A DNA stretch of 7,075 nucleotides from Clostridia bacterium (GCA_017442025.1 JAFSBD010000003.1:1-7075); one strand, 5' to 3'; counted from the stretch's first letter, positions 1 to 5,994 are shown. The notes: generated from the sequence alone by a model not told the origin. A program made the numbers and translations.

Positions 1-21
1 GATTATTCGTGTTTGCTTATT

Positions 22-1110
22 TTAGTATACCACAGTTTCCCGCTCTGTCAAGTTGTTTTCCGCGATAAAATCGCACATTTCGCGAAACACAGGCCCGCAG
101 GTTTCCCCGCCGGATTTCCCCCCTTCGCCAAAAACGGTAATAACATATTGAGGATGATCTGCAGGATAAAAGCCGGTAAAATATACATTCAACTTTTCTG
201 CTCCGTTTTCCATAATCCCCGTCTGCGCGCTGGCGGTTTTTCCGCCCGCTCCGCCTACCAAAGGTTTTGCCCCCTTTCCTGTTCCCGATTCAACAGTCTG
301 AATGCAAAATTCCTTTAATGCTTCGGCGTCATCGGAAGATAAAATACGGTTCTCTTCTGCTTCCTCATTATTTATCTTCATTTTTTCATTTAAATACATT
401 CCCTTATATAGTTTGGTTTGGGGCAGAATTCCTCCGTTGGCAACGACCGCCGTCATCAACGCCACCCGGAGAGGAGATGCGGTCAGTTCCCCCTGCCCGA
501 TGCTGAGATTGGCCAACGACATATTACTGCTCTTCACCGGAAAAATCCCGCCCGCACCTTTGATAGAGCCTAAAACCTCGATAGAATCCCCATACCCAAA
601 CCGCTCCGCCATTTCGGCGATCCGATCATAACCCAGCAACTGCCCCAAGGCAATAAAATAGGCATTGCAGGATTGTGCAAAGGCATCTTCTAACTGCAAC
701 GCTCCATGCCCCAGATGATTGTGGCATGCAAAGGTACGGTCGCCGATCAAAATGCCACCGTTGCAGGAATAGGTAAAATCCCCCATCTCCGCTTCCAACG
801 CACAAGCGGCCAATATGATTTTAAATACCGACCCCACGCTATAAGCCCCGAATGCCCGATTAACGAGCTCTCCGCCGGAAGATTCCAGATATTCGGCGAT
901 CCGGTCTTCCTCATATCCCGGGCGGGAGCAGACCGCTTTTAGGTCCCCGGTGTTGCAATCCATAACGATCGCCGCCCCGATTTCCACATGTTGCTCCATG
1001 GATTCCTCCAAGGCTCGGCAGATGGATTTATCGAGAGTCAACACCAGGCCGTTTTTGGATCGCTGCTCCCCTTCCTTGCGTATGCCCAGCCCTGAAAGAG
1101 CCCCTTGCAC
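22..1110 (-). CDS. Class B penicillin-binding protein, transpeptidase part (downstream fragment of an interrupted gene)
   Basis: D,D-transpeptidase domain that cross-links peptidoglycan stem peptides outside the membrane. The three active-site motifs are visible, numbering from the GTG at 1110: SVFK at 94-97 (catalytic serine 94), SCN at 147-149 and KTA at 291-293 in place of the usual KTG. The conserved SIGQGELTASPLRVA stretch lies near 203-217. The fragment has no membrane anchor or signal peptide; these are in the frame at 1120-1638. The two parts share one reading frame, separated only by a TAA and three codons, so together they would make about 538 residues, a normal class B PBP length. 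The GTG at 1110 has no ribosome site, and a better-placed internal ATG lies at 999. Family assignment is firm. Whether it is SpoVD-, PBP2- or FtsI-like cannot be decided. The product may not be made in functional form. Confidence 0.85.
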   Translation of the reverse strand: MQGALSGLGIRKEGEQRSKNGLVLTLDKSICRALEESMEQHVEIGAAIVMDCNTGDLKAVCSRPGYEEDRIAEYLESSGGELVNRAFGAYSVGSVFKIILAACALEAEMGDFTYSCNGGILIGDRTFACHNHLGHGALQLEDAFAQSCNAYFIALGQLLGYDRIAEMAERFGYGDSIEVLGSIKGAGGIFPVKSSNMSLANLSIGQGELTASPLRVALMTAVVANGGILPQTKLYKGMYLNEKMKINNEEAEENRILSSDDAEALKEFCIQTVESGTGKGAKPLVGGAGGKTASAQTGIMENGAEKLNVYFTGFYPADHPQYVITVFGEGGKSGGETCGPVFREMCDFIAENNLTERETVVY

Positions 1111-1119
1111 CGCATCGGT

Positions 1120-1122
1120 TTA
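1120..1122 (-). other. In-frame TAA interrupting the PBP gene
   Basis: On the minus strand the codons read V-S-Y-TAA-T-D-A-V-Q-G-A-L. The frame is the same on both sides and the protein family continues without missing residues. This fits a single-base nonsense change (for example from CAA, AAA or GAA), a sequencing or assembly error, or programmed readthrough. TAA ends the other protein genes in the window, so a reassigned code is not supported. Confidence 0.8.
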
Positions 1123-1638
1123 ATAGGATACGCAAACCTTGGATGAAAACAAATTGAGAAAGTCATTATATTCCCGTTCAACCCCCGAAAGGCCTACCTC
1201 CCCCGCCTGATCCAGATAACCCAACAGATGGGCAGCTACTCCGCTATAGCGTCCTACCCCTTTAAAGACGGTTACTCCATCCATTTGAGGCGGTTCTTGT
1301 TCTGTTTGAATAACAAAGGGTGTCTCTTTTTTTAACTGTTCTTTTAATTTTGATGAATCTTTCTTACTGATACGTATAAGTTCGTCGAGATTTTCTCGAG
1401 AAAAATCACGAGGATTCACAACCATATACCAACATGGTTGATCTCCTGCAAGGGAATTCAAATTGCAGTCATAGATTAAACCTTTCGTCCGATACAAAAC
1501 CAATTCTTTTTGCCGTCCCGCCACTGCCGTTTGTGCTCTTTGGGCATTTTCTCCGGTAGACAGCCAAAAATTACGCCCCAGCATCCCTGCAAAGGCGATC
1601 ACCACCATAAAATAAAATATCCATCCTCTTTTTTTCAA
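1120..1638 (-). CDS. Class B penicillin-binding protein, N-terminal anchor and dimerisation part (upstream fragment)
   Basis: 172 residues. A short basic N-terminus (MKKRG) is followed by one hydrophobic segment at about residues 6-24, an uncleaved signal anchor that would place the rest outside the cell. Then comes a PBP dimerisation-type domain: the family's R-x-x-G-x-I-Y-D-x-N element appears as YRTKGLIYDCNLNSLAG (about 49-65), and the G-x-E-x-x-Y-D/N motif as GVEREYNDFL (about 152-161). The frame ends at a TAA just where the transpeptidase domain should begin, and that domain continues in the same frame at 22-1110. The start is TTG at 1638, chosen because GGGTGAT (1650-1644) sits 5 nt upstream and because the basic-then-hydrophobic order fits. 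A six-codon frame starting ATGATG ends in a TGA that overlaps this TTG, which could couple initiation. No convincing promoter was found; TATAAT on the minus strand at 1720-1715 lacks a -35. Confidence 0.8.
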   Translation of the reverse strand: MKKRGWIFYFMVVIAFAGMLGRNFWLSTGENAQRAQTAVAGRQKELVLYRTKGLIYDCNLNSLAGDQPCWYMVVNPRDFSRENLDELIRISKKDSSKLKEQLKKETPFVIQTEQEPPQMDGVTVFKGVGRYSGVAAHLLGYLDQAGEVGLSGVEREYNDFLNLFSSKVCVSY

Positions 1639-1684
1639 TCTTTATCACCCATCATAGTATGTCCGTTTTTCAAAGATTTTTCCA

Positions 1685-1713
1685 TTGACTTTCGCGCGCC
1701 AAAGTAGTAAAAT
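1685..1713 (+). promoter_or_regulatory. Sigma-A type promoter of dinB
   Basis: TTGACT at 1685-1690, a 17-nt spacer, and TAAAAT at 1708-1713. Transcription should start near 1720, inside or at the edge of the SOS box that follows, so LexA bound there would block initiation. Confidence 0.8.
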
Positions 1714-1719
1714 AATTAT

Positions 1720-1733
1720 AGAACATTTGTTCT
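1720..1733. promoter_or_regulatory. LexA (SOS) box controlling dinB
   Basis: AGAACATTTGTTCT contains GAAC-N4-GTTC, the core of the Bacillus-type LexA operator, as a perfect inverted repeat with one extra matching pair on each side. It starts 7 nt after the -10 of the dinB promoter and ends 21 nt before the dinB start codon. Position and sequence together make LexA repression very likely. It also lies between the divergent PBP gene and dinB, so an effect on the PBP gene cannot be excluded. Confidence 0.88.
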
Positions 1734-1754
1734 TCTATGGAGGCGATATTCTTA

Positions 1755-3008
1755 ATGGAACGCATTATTTTACATTCAGATCTGAATAATTTTTTTGCCT
1801 CGGTAGAAGCGGTCAAAAACCCTGCCCTTCGAGGCAAATGCTTTGCGGTGGCAGGTGATCCCGAAAAGCGCCACGGCATCATCCTTGCCAAAAGCAATGA
1901 GGCAAAAAAATTAGGCATTCGTACCGGTGAAACCATTTGGCAAGCGCGGGAAAAATGCCCGGAACTGTTATTGGTTCCGCCCGATATGAAGGCCTACCAT
2001 AATTATTCTGCAAAGGTGCATCAGATTTATCGCCGATTCACCGATATTATTGAACCCTTCGGCATCGATGAAGCTTGGCTGGATGTTACGGGAAGTACTC
2101 GATTGTTTGGTTGCGGCCCCAAAATCGCCCATGAAATCCGCAAATGCATCCGCGAAGAATTGGGCATGACCGTTTCTATCGGCGTTTCTTATAATAAGAT
2201 CTTTGCAAAGCTGGGAAGCGATTTAAAAAAGCCGGACGCCACCACCGTCATCTCAAAAGAAAATTTCAAAAAGATCGTGCATCCGCTCCCCGTTTCCGAT
2301 CTCCTTTTTGTGGGGCGCTCCACCCGCGAAAAGCTTCATCAAAACGGAATCTATACCATCGGTCAACTGGCCGATACCAATCCGGAATTTTTAAAGAGAC
2401 TATTCGGCAAAATGGGGCTGATGCTCCATCAATATGCCATTGGGGCGGATAGCGCGAACCAAATCCTTTCAGAACTCCCTACCGTTCAATCGGTCAGCAA
2501 CTCTGTAACGCCTGCCAAGGATCTTTGCACTATGGAGGAAATATGGACGCAGATGCTGATGCTGGCCGAGCATGTTGCCTCCCGCCTGCGCGAAAAAAAA
2601 TTAAGCGGAACGCTGATCACCCTCCATGTTCGGGATCATCAATTCCGCTCTACCAACCGCCAACGCCCGCTCTCGCTCCCTACCAATAACGCCATGGAAA
2701 TCGCCCAAACCGCTCTTTCCCTTTTTCAGGAACACTATGATCTTTCCGCCCCCGTTCGTTGCCTGGGGCTGGGGGTCGCCAAGTTGCAACCGGACAGCGG
2801 CGATCTGCAGCTCACTCTCTGGGATTTGGAAAACCATCGTCTGCGCGATCAATCCCTGGATCATGCGGTGGACCATCTTCGGGATCGCTATGGTTTCAAC
2901 TGCATTGTTCGGGCAGGATGCCTTTACCAGCAATTGAAAAACTATACTATTTCCAATGAACCGGGAGCTCCCTCCAGCCTTTGCACACTACCGGGCTGCC
3001 ATATATAA
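1755..3008 (+). CDS. dinB: DNA polymerase IV, Y-family translesion polymerase
   Basis: 417 residues, the usual length of Bacillota DinB proteins. It is an error-prone polymerase that bypasses damaged template bases. The palm carries the metal-binding acids: D9 in HSDLNNFF and D105-E106 in GIDEAWLDVTG. The adjacent FF (13-14) is at the steric-gate position that excludes ribonucleotides. SIGVSYNKIFAKLGSDLKKP (141-160) is the hallmark palm motif. A helix-hairpin-helix thumb follows at about 185-206. The little-finger domain spans about 245-345, and QLTLW (352-356) resembles the beta-clamp binding motif QL[SD]LF. I start at ATG 1755 because the protein then begins MERIILHSDLNNFF as in the family and GGAGG (1739-1743) is 11 nt upstream; the in-frame ATG at 1737 overlaps that ribosome site. 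The promoter and SOS box lie immediately upstream, so the gene should be induced by DNA damage. All key residues are present. Confidence 0.96.
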   Translation: MERIILHSDLNNFFASVEAVKNPALRGKCFAVAGDPEKRHGIILAKSNEAKKLGIRTGETIWQAREKCPELLLVPPDMKAYHNYSAKVHQIYRRFTDIIEPFGIDEAWLDVTGSTRLFGCGPKIAHEIRKCIREELGMTVSIGVSYNKIFAKLGSDLKKPDATTVISKENFKKIVHPLPVSDLLFVGRSTREKLHQNGIYTIGQLADTNPEFLKRLFGKMGLMLHQYAIGADSANQILSELPTVQSVSNSVTPAKDLCTMEEIWTQMLMLAEHVASRLREKKLSGTLITLHVRDHQFRSTNRQRPLSLPTNNAMEIAQTALSLFQEHYDLSAPVRCLGLGVAKLQPDSGDLQLTLWDLENHRLRDQSLDHAVDHLRDRYGFNCIVRAGCLYQQLKNYTISNEPGAPSSLCTLPGCHI

Positions 3009-3044
3009 AAACGGAAGAAGGAAAACCTTCTTCCGTTTTTATAT
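3003..3044. terminator. Bidirectional terminator between dinB and the divIVA-like gene
   Basis: A perfect 19-bp stem (3003-3021 with 3026-3044) and an AAAA loop. The core is ACGGAAGAAGG/CCTTCTTCCGT, flanked by A and T runs so that both strands give a stem followed by Us. It overlaps the dinB TAA (3006-3008) and touches the TAA of the opposing gene (3044-3046), serving both convergent genes. Confidence 0.93.
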
Positions 3045-3754
3045 TAATCGTTTAAATGCGCCACCGAATTGGCAACATCCTGATCCATGCAAGAGAATTT
3101 CTTTTCAAAATCATCCAGATTTTTCAGAGCGACGTTTAATTTCTCAACCGCCTCGCCCCGCGCTGTAAGAAGATTGCCCTTCAATACTTTATAGTCGGAG
3201 ATCAGCAGGCGATACCGTTGCTCTGCATCCTCCCGCAAAGCCTTGGCATGATTTTCTGCATCCTGGACAATCGCTGCCGCATCATTTTTAGCTTTGATCA
3301 TCAAATCAGCCAGCACTTCACGATTGTCATCGTAAAGTTGCGCCCGCCGCCGCAGTTCCTGCACCTCGCCAAACTGGCTCTGAACGCGCTGCGTGATCTC
3401 AGAGCGCGCCGCCGCTTCATACTTGGGAGCCATCTCCTCTTCCACCTTGCGGCGCATTTCCTTCTCGATTTCAGGGCGGAGCTCCTCGGCAAGGCCGGCG
3501 CGAAGCTGAACGGTGAGCTCTTCTTTCATTTCCTCCGCCATGGATGCGCGGATCGCTTCCAGGTTTTCTTCCATACGGTTCTTTTCCGCAAGATCGTCCC
3601 GTTGCTCGTCCTCCATCTGCTCCAAGCGGGCATATGCATCATTCAGTTCTTTTTGCAGTTGGGCATTCTGCCGGTTCAGATTATCAATATAAGCAACAAC
3701 CTCATCCTTGCTGTAACCCTTAAATACTGTTTTAAAAATCTCTGAATTCGCCAT
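3044..3754 (-). CDS. DivIVA-domain coiled-coil protein
   Basis: 236 residues, strongly charged and almost entirely predicted coiled coil after residue 25. Residues 7-25 (F-K-T-V-F-K-G-Y-S-K-D-E-V-V-A-Y-I-D-N) match the DivIVA N-terminal signature FxGYxxDEVxxFL. DivIVA-family proteins bind curved membrane at poles and septa and recruit division, chromosome or cell-wall partners. Compared with canonical DivIVA it lacks the leading LTPxDI segment, so it is better called a DivIVA-domain protein than true DivIVA. The C-terminal third (about 146-220), with VLADLMIKAKNDAAAIV and regularly spaced alanines, is typical of these proteins. GGAGG lies 6 nt upstream of the ATG. It has its own promoter (3814-3786, minus) and shares a terminator with dinB. 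Partner and localisation are unknown. Confidence 0.85.
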   Translation of the reverse strand: MANSEIFKTVFKGYSKDEVVAYIDNLNRQNAQLQKELNDAYARLEQMEDEQRDDLAEKNRMEENLEAIRASMAEEMKEELTVQLRAGLAEELRPEIEKEMRRKVEEEMAPKYEAAARSEITQRVQSQFGEVQELRRRAQLYDDNREVLADLMIKAKNDAAAIVQDAENHAKALREDAEQRYRLLISDYKVLKGNLLTARGEAVEKLNVALKNLDDFEKKFSCMDQDVANSVAHLND

Positions 3755-3785
3755 TTTAGGCCTCCAAATCCATCATAATAGAAAT

Positions 3786-3814
3786 ATCATATCATAAAAG
3801 ATAAAAAAAAGCAA
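3786..3814 (-). promoter_or_regulatory. Promoter of the divIVA-like gene
   Basis: On the minus strand TTGCTT (3814-3809), a 17-nt spacer, and TATGAT (3791-3786). A second TATGAT overlaps at 3796-3791. The start would lie near 3779, about 25 nt before the ATG. Confidence 0.6.
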
Positions 3815-3830
3815 CAATTTTAAAAAACAG

Positions 3831-3859
3831 TTGCATTTTTAAAAAAGGGATAGTATAAT
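3831..3859 (+). promoter_or_regulatory. Promoter of tRNA-Arg
   Basis: TTGCAT at 3831-3836, a 17-nt spacer, and a perfect TATAAT at 3854-3859. The predicted start, about 3866, is a few bases before the tRNA. The -35 region faces that of the divergent divIVA-like promoter across an inverted repeat GCAAC (3811-3815)/GTTGC (3830-3834). Confidence 0.82.
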
Positions 3860-3873
3860 ATCAAAATGTAAAT

Positions 3874-3950
3874 GCGCCCGTAGCGCAGTTGGATAGCGCG
3901 TCAGACTCCGACTCTGAAGGCCGCTGGTTCGAATCCAGTCGGGCGTACCA
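3874..3950 (+). tRNA. tRNA-Arg, anticodon CCG
   Basis: The full cloverleaf can be folded by hand: acceptor GCGCCCG (3874-3880) with CGGGCGT (3940-3946), D stem GCGC (3883-3886/3896-3899), anticodon stem TCAGA/TCTGA (3901-3905/3913-3917) and loop CTCCGAC with anticodon CCG at 3908-3910. The T stem GCTGG/CCAGT encloses TTCGAAT. A is the discriminator and CCA is encoded (3948-3950). It reads the arginine codon CGG. The first acceptor pair is G-U rather than G-C. It is a single tRNA gene, not part of a visible cluster. Confidence 0.97.
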
Positions 3951-3989
3951 AATGAAAGCACCACCCATCCGGGTGGTGCTTTCATTTGG
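3948..3989 (+). terminator. Long hairpin starting in the tRNA CCA end, probable terminator or processing signal
   Basis: A perfect 19-bp inverted repeat, 3948-3966 with 3971-3989, loop ATCC. The left arm begins with the tRNA's own CCA. It is very stable (CACCACCC/GGGTGGTG at the top) but is followed by TTTGGCATACC rather than a U run, so it is not a standard intrinsic terminator. It could end transcription inefficiently, protect the 3' end, or belong to the repeat element that follows. Confidence 0.6.
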
Positions 3990-4005
3990 CATACCATCAC
4001 GATTT

Positions 4006-4167
4006 GGACTTTTTTGCATCTATGCAAAAAAGTTCGTCGAAACAGCCGCAAAACCGCGATAGGTTTTGCGGACTGCGAAGTCTCGAGCACGACGGTTTTG
4101 ACGTAGCCGCCCGGAGCGGCCGGCAAAAACCGAGAGCGCAGAGTATCCAGTGTTTAGATCTATTCGT
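4006..4167. other. Hairpin-rich GC-rich spacer, possible structured RNA or MITE body
   Basis: Successive perfect inverted repeats: ACTTTTTTGCA/TGCAAAAAAGT (4008-4018/4023-4033, loop TCTA), CCGCAAAACC/GGTTTTGCGG (4046-4055/4062-4071), GACT-GCGA-AGTC (4071-4082, a GNRA-type loop), and GCCGC-CCGGA-GCGGC (4106-4120). The last is nested inside CGGTTTTG (4093-4100) and CAAAAACCG (4124-4132). Four adjacent stems in 125 bp are more than expected by chance. Function unknown; the first stem would end in U-rich sequence on neither strand. Confidence 0.55.
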
Positions 4168-4209
4168 GTGGTACTTTTATTTGGTACGCCTCACGATTTA
4201 AATTTTATG

Positions 4210-4238
4210 TTGCACTTTAAGAAAAACCATGCTAAAAT
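4210..4238 (+). promoter_or_regulatory. Promoter of the SulP gene
   Basis: TTGCAC (4210-4215), 17-nt spacer, TAAAAT (4233-4238). The start would be near 4245, leaving a short leader of about 25 nt before the ATG at 4271, too short for a riboswitch. Confidence 0.78.
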
Positions 4239-4270
4239 AACAACCGCATTAAATAATAAGGAGTTAAAGA

Positions 4271-5929
4271 ATGAAAAACTTCTATCTTCAACCAAAACTT
4301 TTCTCGGTATTGAAGACCTACAGTAAAAAGCAATTGGTGCAAGATCTCATTGCGGGCGTGATCGTTGCGATCATCGCGCTCCCCCTTTCAATCGCTCTGG
4401 CCTTGGCCTCGGGGGTAGAGCCTGCATGCGGAGTATATACCGCGATTGCCGCAGGCTTCATTGTCTCGTTCCTGGGCGGAAGCCGCGTGCAAATCGCAGG
4501 CCCCACCGCTGCCTTCGCAACCATTGTTGCAGGAATTGTGGTAACCCATGGAATGAGCGGCCTCATCCTGGCAACCATACTCGCAGGTATTATGCTGATC
4601 CTAATGGGCGTTTTAAAACTGGGCTCGCTCATCAAATTTATTCCCTATACCATCACGACGGGATTTACCGCCGGTATCGCGGTTACCATCTTGATCGGCC
4701 AGATCAAAGATTTCTTGGGGCTCACCTATGCCGAAGGCGTTAAGCCGGTGGAAGCCCTGGAAAAACTCGCCGCAAATGTTGAAGCCATCGGCACCTTCAG
4801 TTGGCAGGCGTTGTTGGTAGGCGTTGTTTGCCTTGCAATTTTGATCTTCTATCCCAAAATCGAAAAGCGCATCCCCCCTTCCCTGATCGCCGTTGTTGTC
4901 GGTGCGTTAATGGTGCAATTCATCCCGGGGCTGGACGAAGGCGTATTCACCATTGGTGAGCTCTATACCATCCCCACCGGCTTGCCCAAAATCAACCTCT
5001 CCGGTCTGGATTTCAGCCTGGATAAAATTACCGCTGTCCTTCCCGGCGCATTTACCATTGCTATCCTTGCCGCTATTGAATCTTTGCTCTCCTGCGTTGT
5101 GGCCGACAGTATGGTTCATTCCAAGCATAATTCCAACGCCGAATTGGTGGCCCAAGGTGTTGGCAACATTGCTTCTGTCCTTTTCGGCGGCATTCCTGCC
5201 ACCGGTGCCATTGCCCGCACTGCCGCCAACGCGAAAAACGGCGGAAGAACCCCCATCGCCGGGATGGTTCATGCCGTCGTTTTGTTGCTGGTCTTGCTTT
5301 TCCTGATGCCCTATGCGGCATTGATTCCCATGCCGGCCATTGCCGCCATCCTCTTCGTTGTTGCTTATAACATGAGCGAATGGCGCAAGTTTGTTCATAC
5401 CGTCAAGACCGCCCCCAAAAGCGATACCATCGTTATGGTGATTACCTTTGGTTTGACCGTTATCTTCGACTTAGTTATTGCCATTGAAGTGGGCATGGTG
5501 TTGGCCGCTATGTTCTTTATGAAGCGCATGAGCGAAGAAACCGCAGTTACCGGCTGGAAGTATACCGAATCTGAAGAGGATGCCGACAGCCTTGATTTAA
5601 AGGTTGTACCTAAAAATGTTCGTGTCTATGAAATTACCGGCCCGTTATTTTTCGGTGCAGCCGAAAAGATCCTCGACATTCAATTCAAGGACTACACCCG
5701 TTGCTTGATCCTTCGTATGCGTGCCGTTCCGGCCATTGATGCAACGGCGATGAACGCTTTAGAAACCCTTTGCAAAAAATGTAAAAACAACGGCGTCGAA
5801 CTGATCTTCTCCCATGTAAATACCCAACCGCTGGAAGCGTTAAAAAAATCAGGCATCTATCAAACGGTCGGTGCCGACCGTTTTTGCGCCCATATCGATG
5901 AGGCATTGGAACTGGCTTCCAAGCTTTAA
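4271..5929 (+). CDS. SulP-family anion transporter with C-terminal STAS domain
   Basis: 552 residues, a usual length for the SulP (SLC26-like) family of secondary anion transporters in the cytoplasmic membrane. The transport domain (about 20-420) holds some 12-14 hydrophobic segments. It carries the family signatures ALPLSIALALASG (36-48), GVYTAIAAGFIVSFLGGSR (54-72) with QIAGPTAAF after it, AAIESLLSCVVADSM (267-281) and GGIPATGAIARTAAN (306-320). A cytoplasmic STAS domain follows at about 450-552, with VPAIDATAMNALE (486-498) in the loop where SpoIIAA-type proteins carry their phosphoserine; here the residues are D-A-T. Sulfate, bicarbonate and C4-dicarboxylates are all known substrates in this family, and the sequence does not let me choose. 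AAGGAG (4258-4263) lies 7 nt before the ATG. It may be co-transcribed with the 50-codon gene downstream, since only a weak AT-only stem lies between them. Confidence 0.93.
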   Translation: MKNFYLQPKLFSVLKTYSKKQLVQDLIAGVIVAIIALPLSIALALASGVEPACGVYTAIAAGFIVSFLGGSRVQIAGPTAAFATIVAGIVVTHGMSGLILATILAGIMLILMGVLKLGSLIKFIPYTITTGFTAGIAVTILIGQIKDFLGLTYAEGVKPVEALEKLAANVEAIGTFSWQALLVGVVCLAILIFYPKIEKRIPPSLIAVVVGALMVQFIPGLDEGVFTIGELYTIPTGLPKINLSGLDFSLDKITAVLPGAFTIAILAAIESLLSCVVADSMVHSKHNSNAELVAQGVGNIASVLFGGIPATGAIARTAANAKNGGRTPIAGMVHAVVLLLVLLFLMPYAALIPMPAIAAILFVVAYNMSEWRKFVHTVKTAPKSDTIVMVITFGLTVIFDLVIAIEVGMVLAAMFFMKRMSEETAVTGWKYTESEEDADSLDLKVVPKNVRVYEITGPLFFGAAEKILDIQFKDYTRCLILRMRAVPAIDATAMNALETLCKKCKNNGVELIFSHVNTQPLEALKKSGIYQTVGADRFCAHIDEALELASKL

Positions 5930-5994
5930 TGCACCAAAAATTTCTTTGTATTTTTTGATAAAAGATCCTCACCATAATAGAGGAGGTATTTATT

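Larger units (their letters stand above)
3942..4199. repeat. tRNA-adjacent repeat with inverted and direct copies
   Basis: The stretch 3942-3964 (tRNA 3' end plus trailer, beginning GGCGTACCAAAT) recurs inverted at 4190-4168 with 21 of 23 bases matching. The same downstream copy is also a direct repeat of the right arm of the first hairpin: 3973-4005 and 4168-4199 share GTGGT-CTTT-ATTTGG, then TAC, then TCACGATTT. The copies bound about 160 bp of GC-rich, hairpin-rich DNA that is unlike the AT-rich flanks. I see no open frame with a ribosome site. It may be a miniature mobile or dispersed repeat, a remnant of duplication around tRNA genes, or a structured RNA. Confidence 0.7.

Noticed and set aside
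1120..1122. Alternative genetic code reading TAA as an amino acid
   Set aside because: TAA is the terminal stop of the other protein genes in the window, often directly before a terminator.
1651..1656. TATGAT on the minus strand as -10 of the PBP gene
   Set aside because: It would start transcription inside the ribosome site, and no -35 is correctly spaced.
1737..1754. Earlier in-frame ATG for dinB
   Set aside because: Its codons contain the GGAGG ribosome site, and the family's conserved N-terminus begins at 1755.
3839..4126. 95-codon open frame on the minus strand across the tRNA and the repeat region
   Set aside because: Half of it is the antisense of tRNA-Arg, it has no ribosome site, and the rest lies in hairpin-rich DNA. 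It is a spurious frame.
4006..4167. CRISPR array or attC-like site
   Set aside because: Only two imperfect repeats with one long spacer, and no cas or integron genes in view.
5973..5979. Sigma-G type -10 (CATAATA) before the 50-codon gene
   Set aside because: The nearest -35-like sequence is about 20 nt away, too far for sigma-G. Not supported as a promoter.
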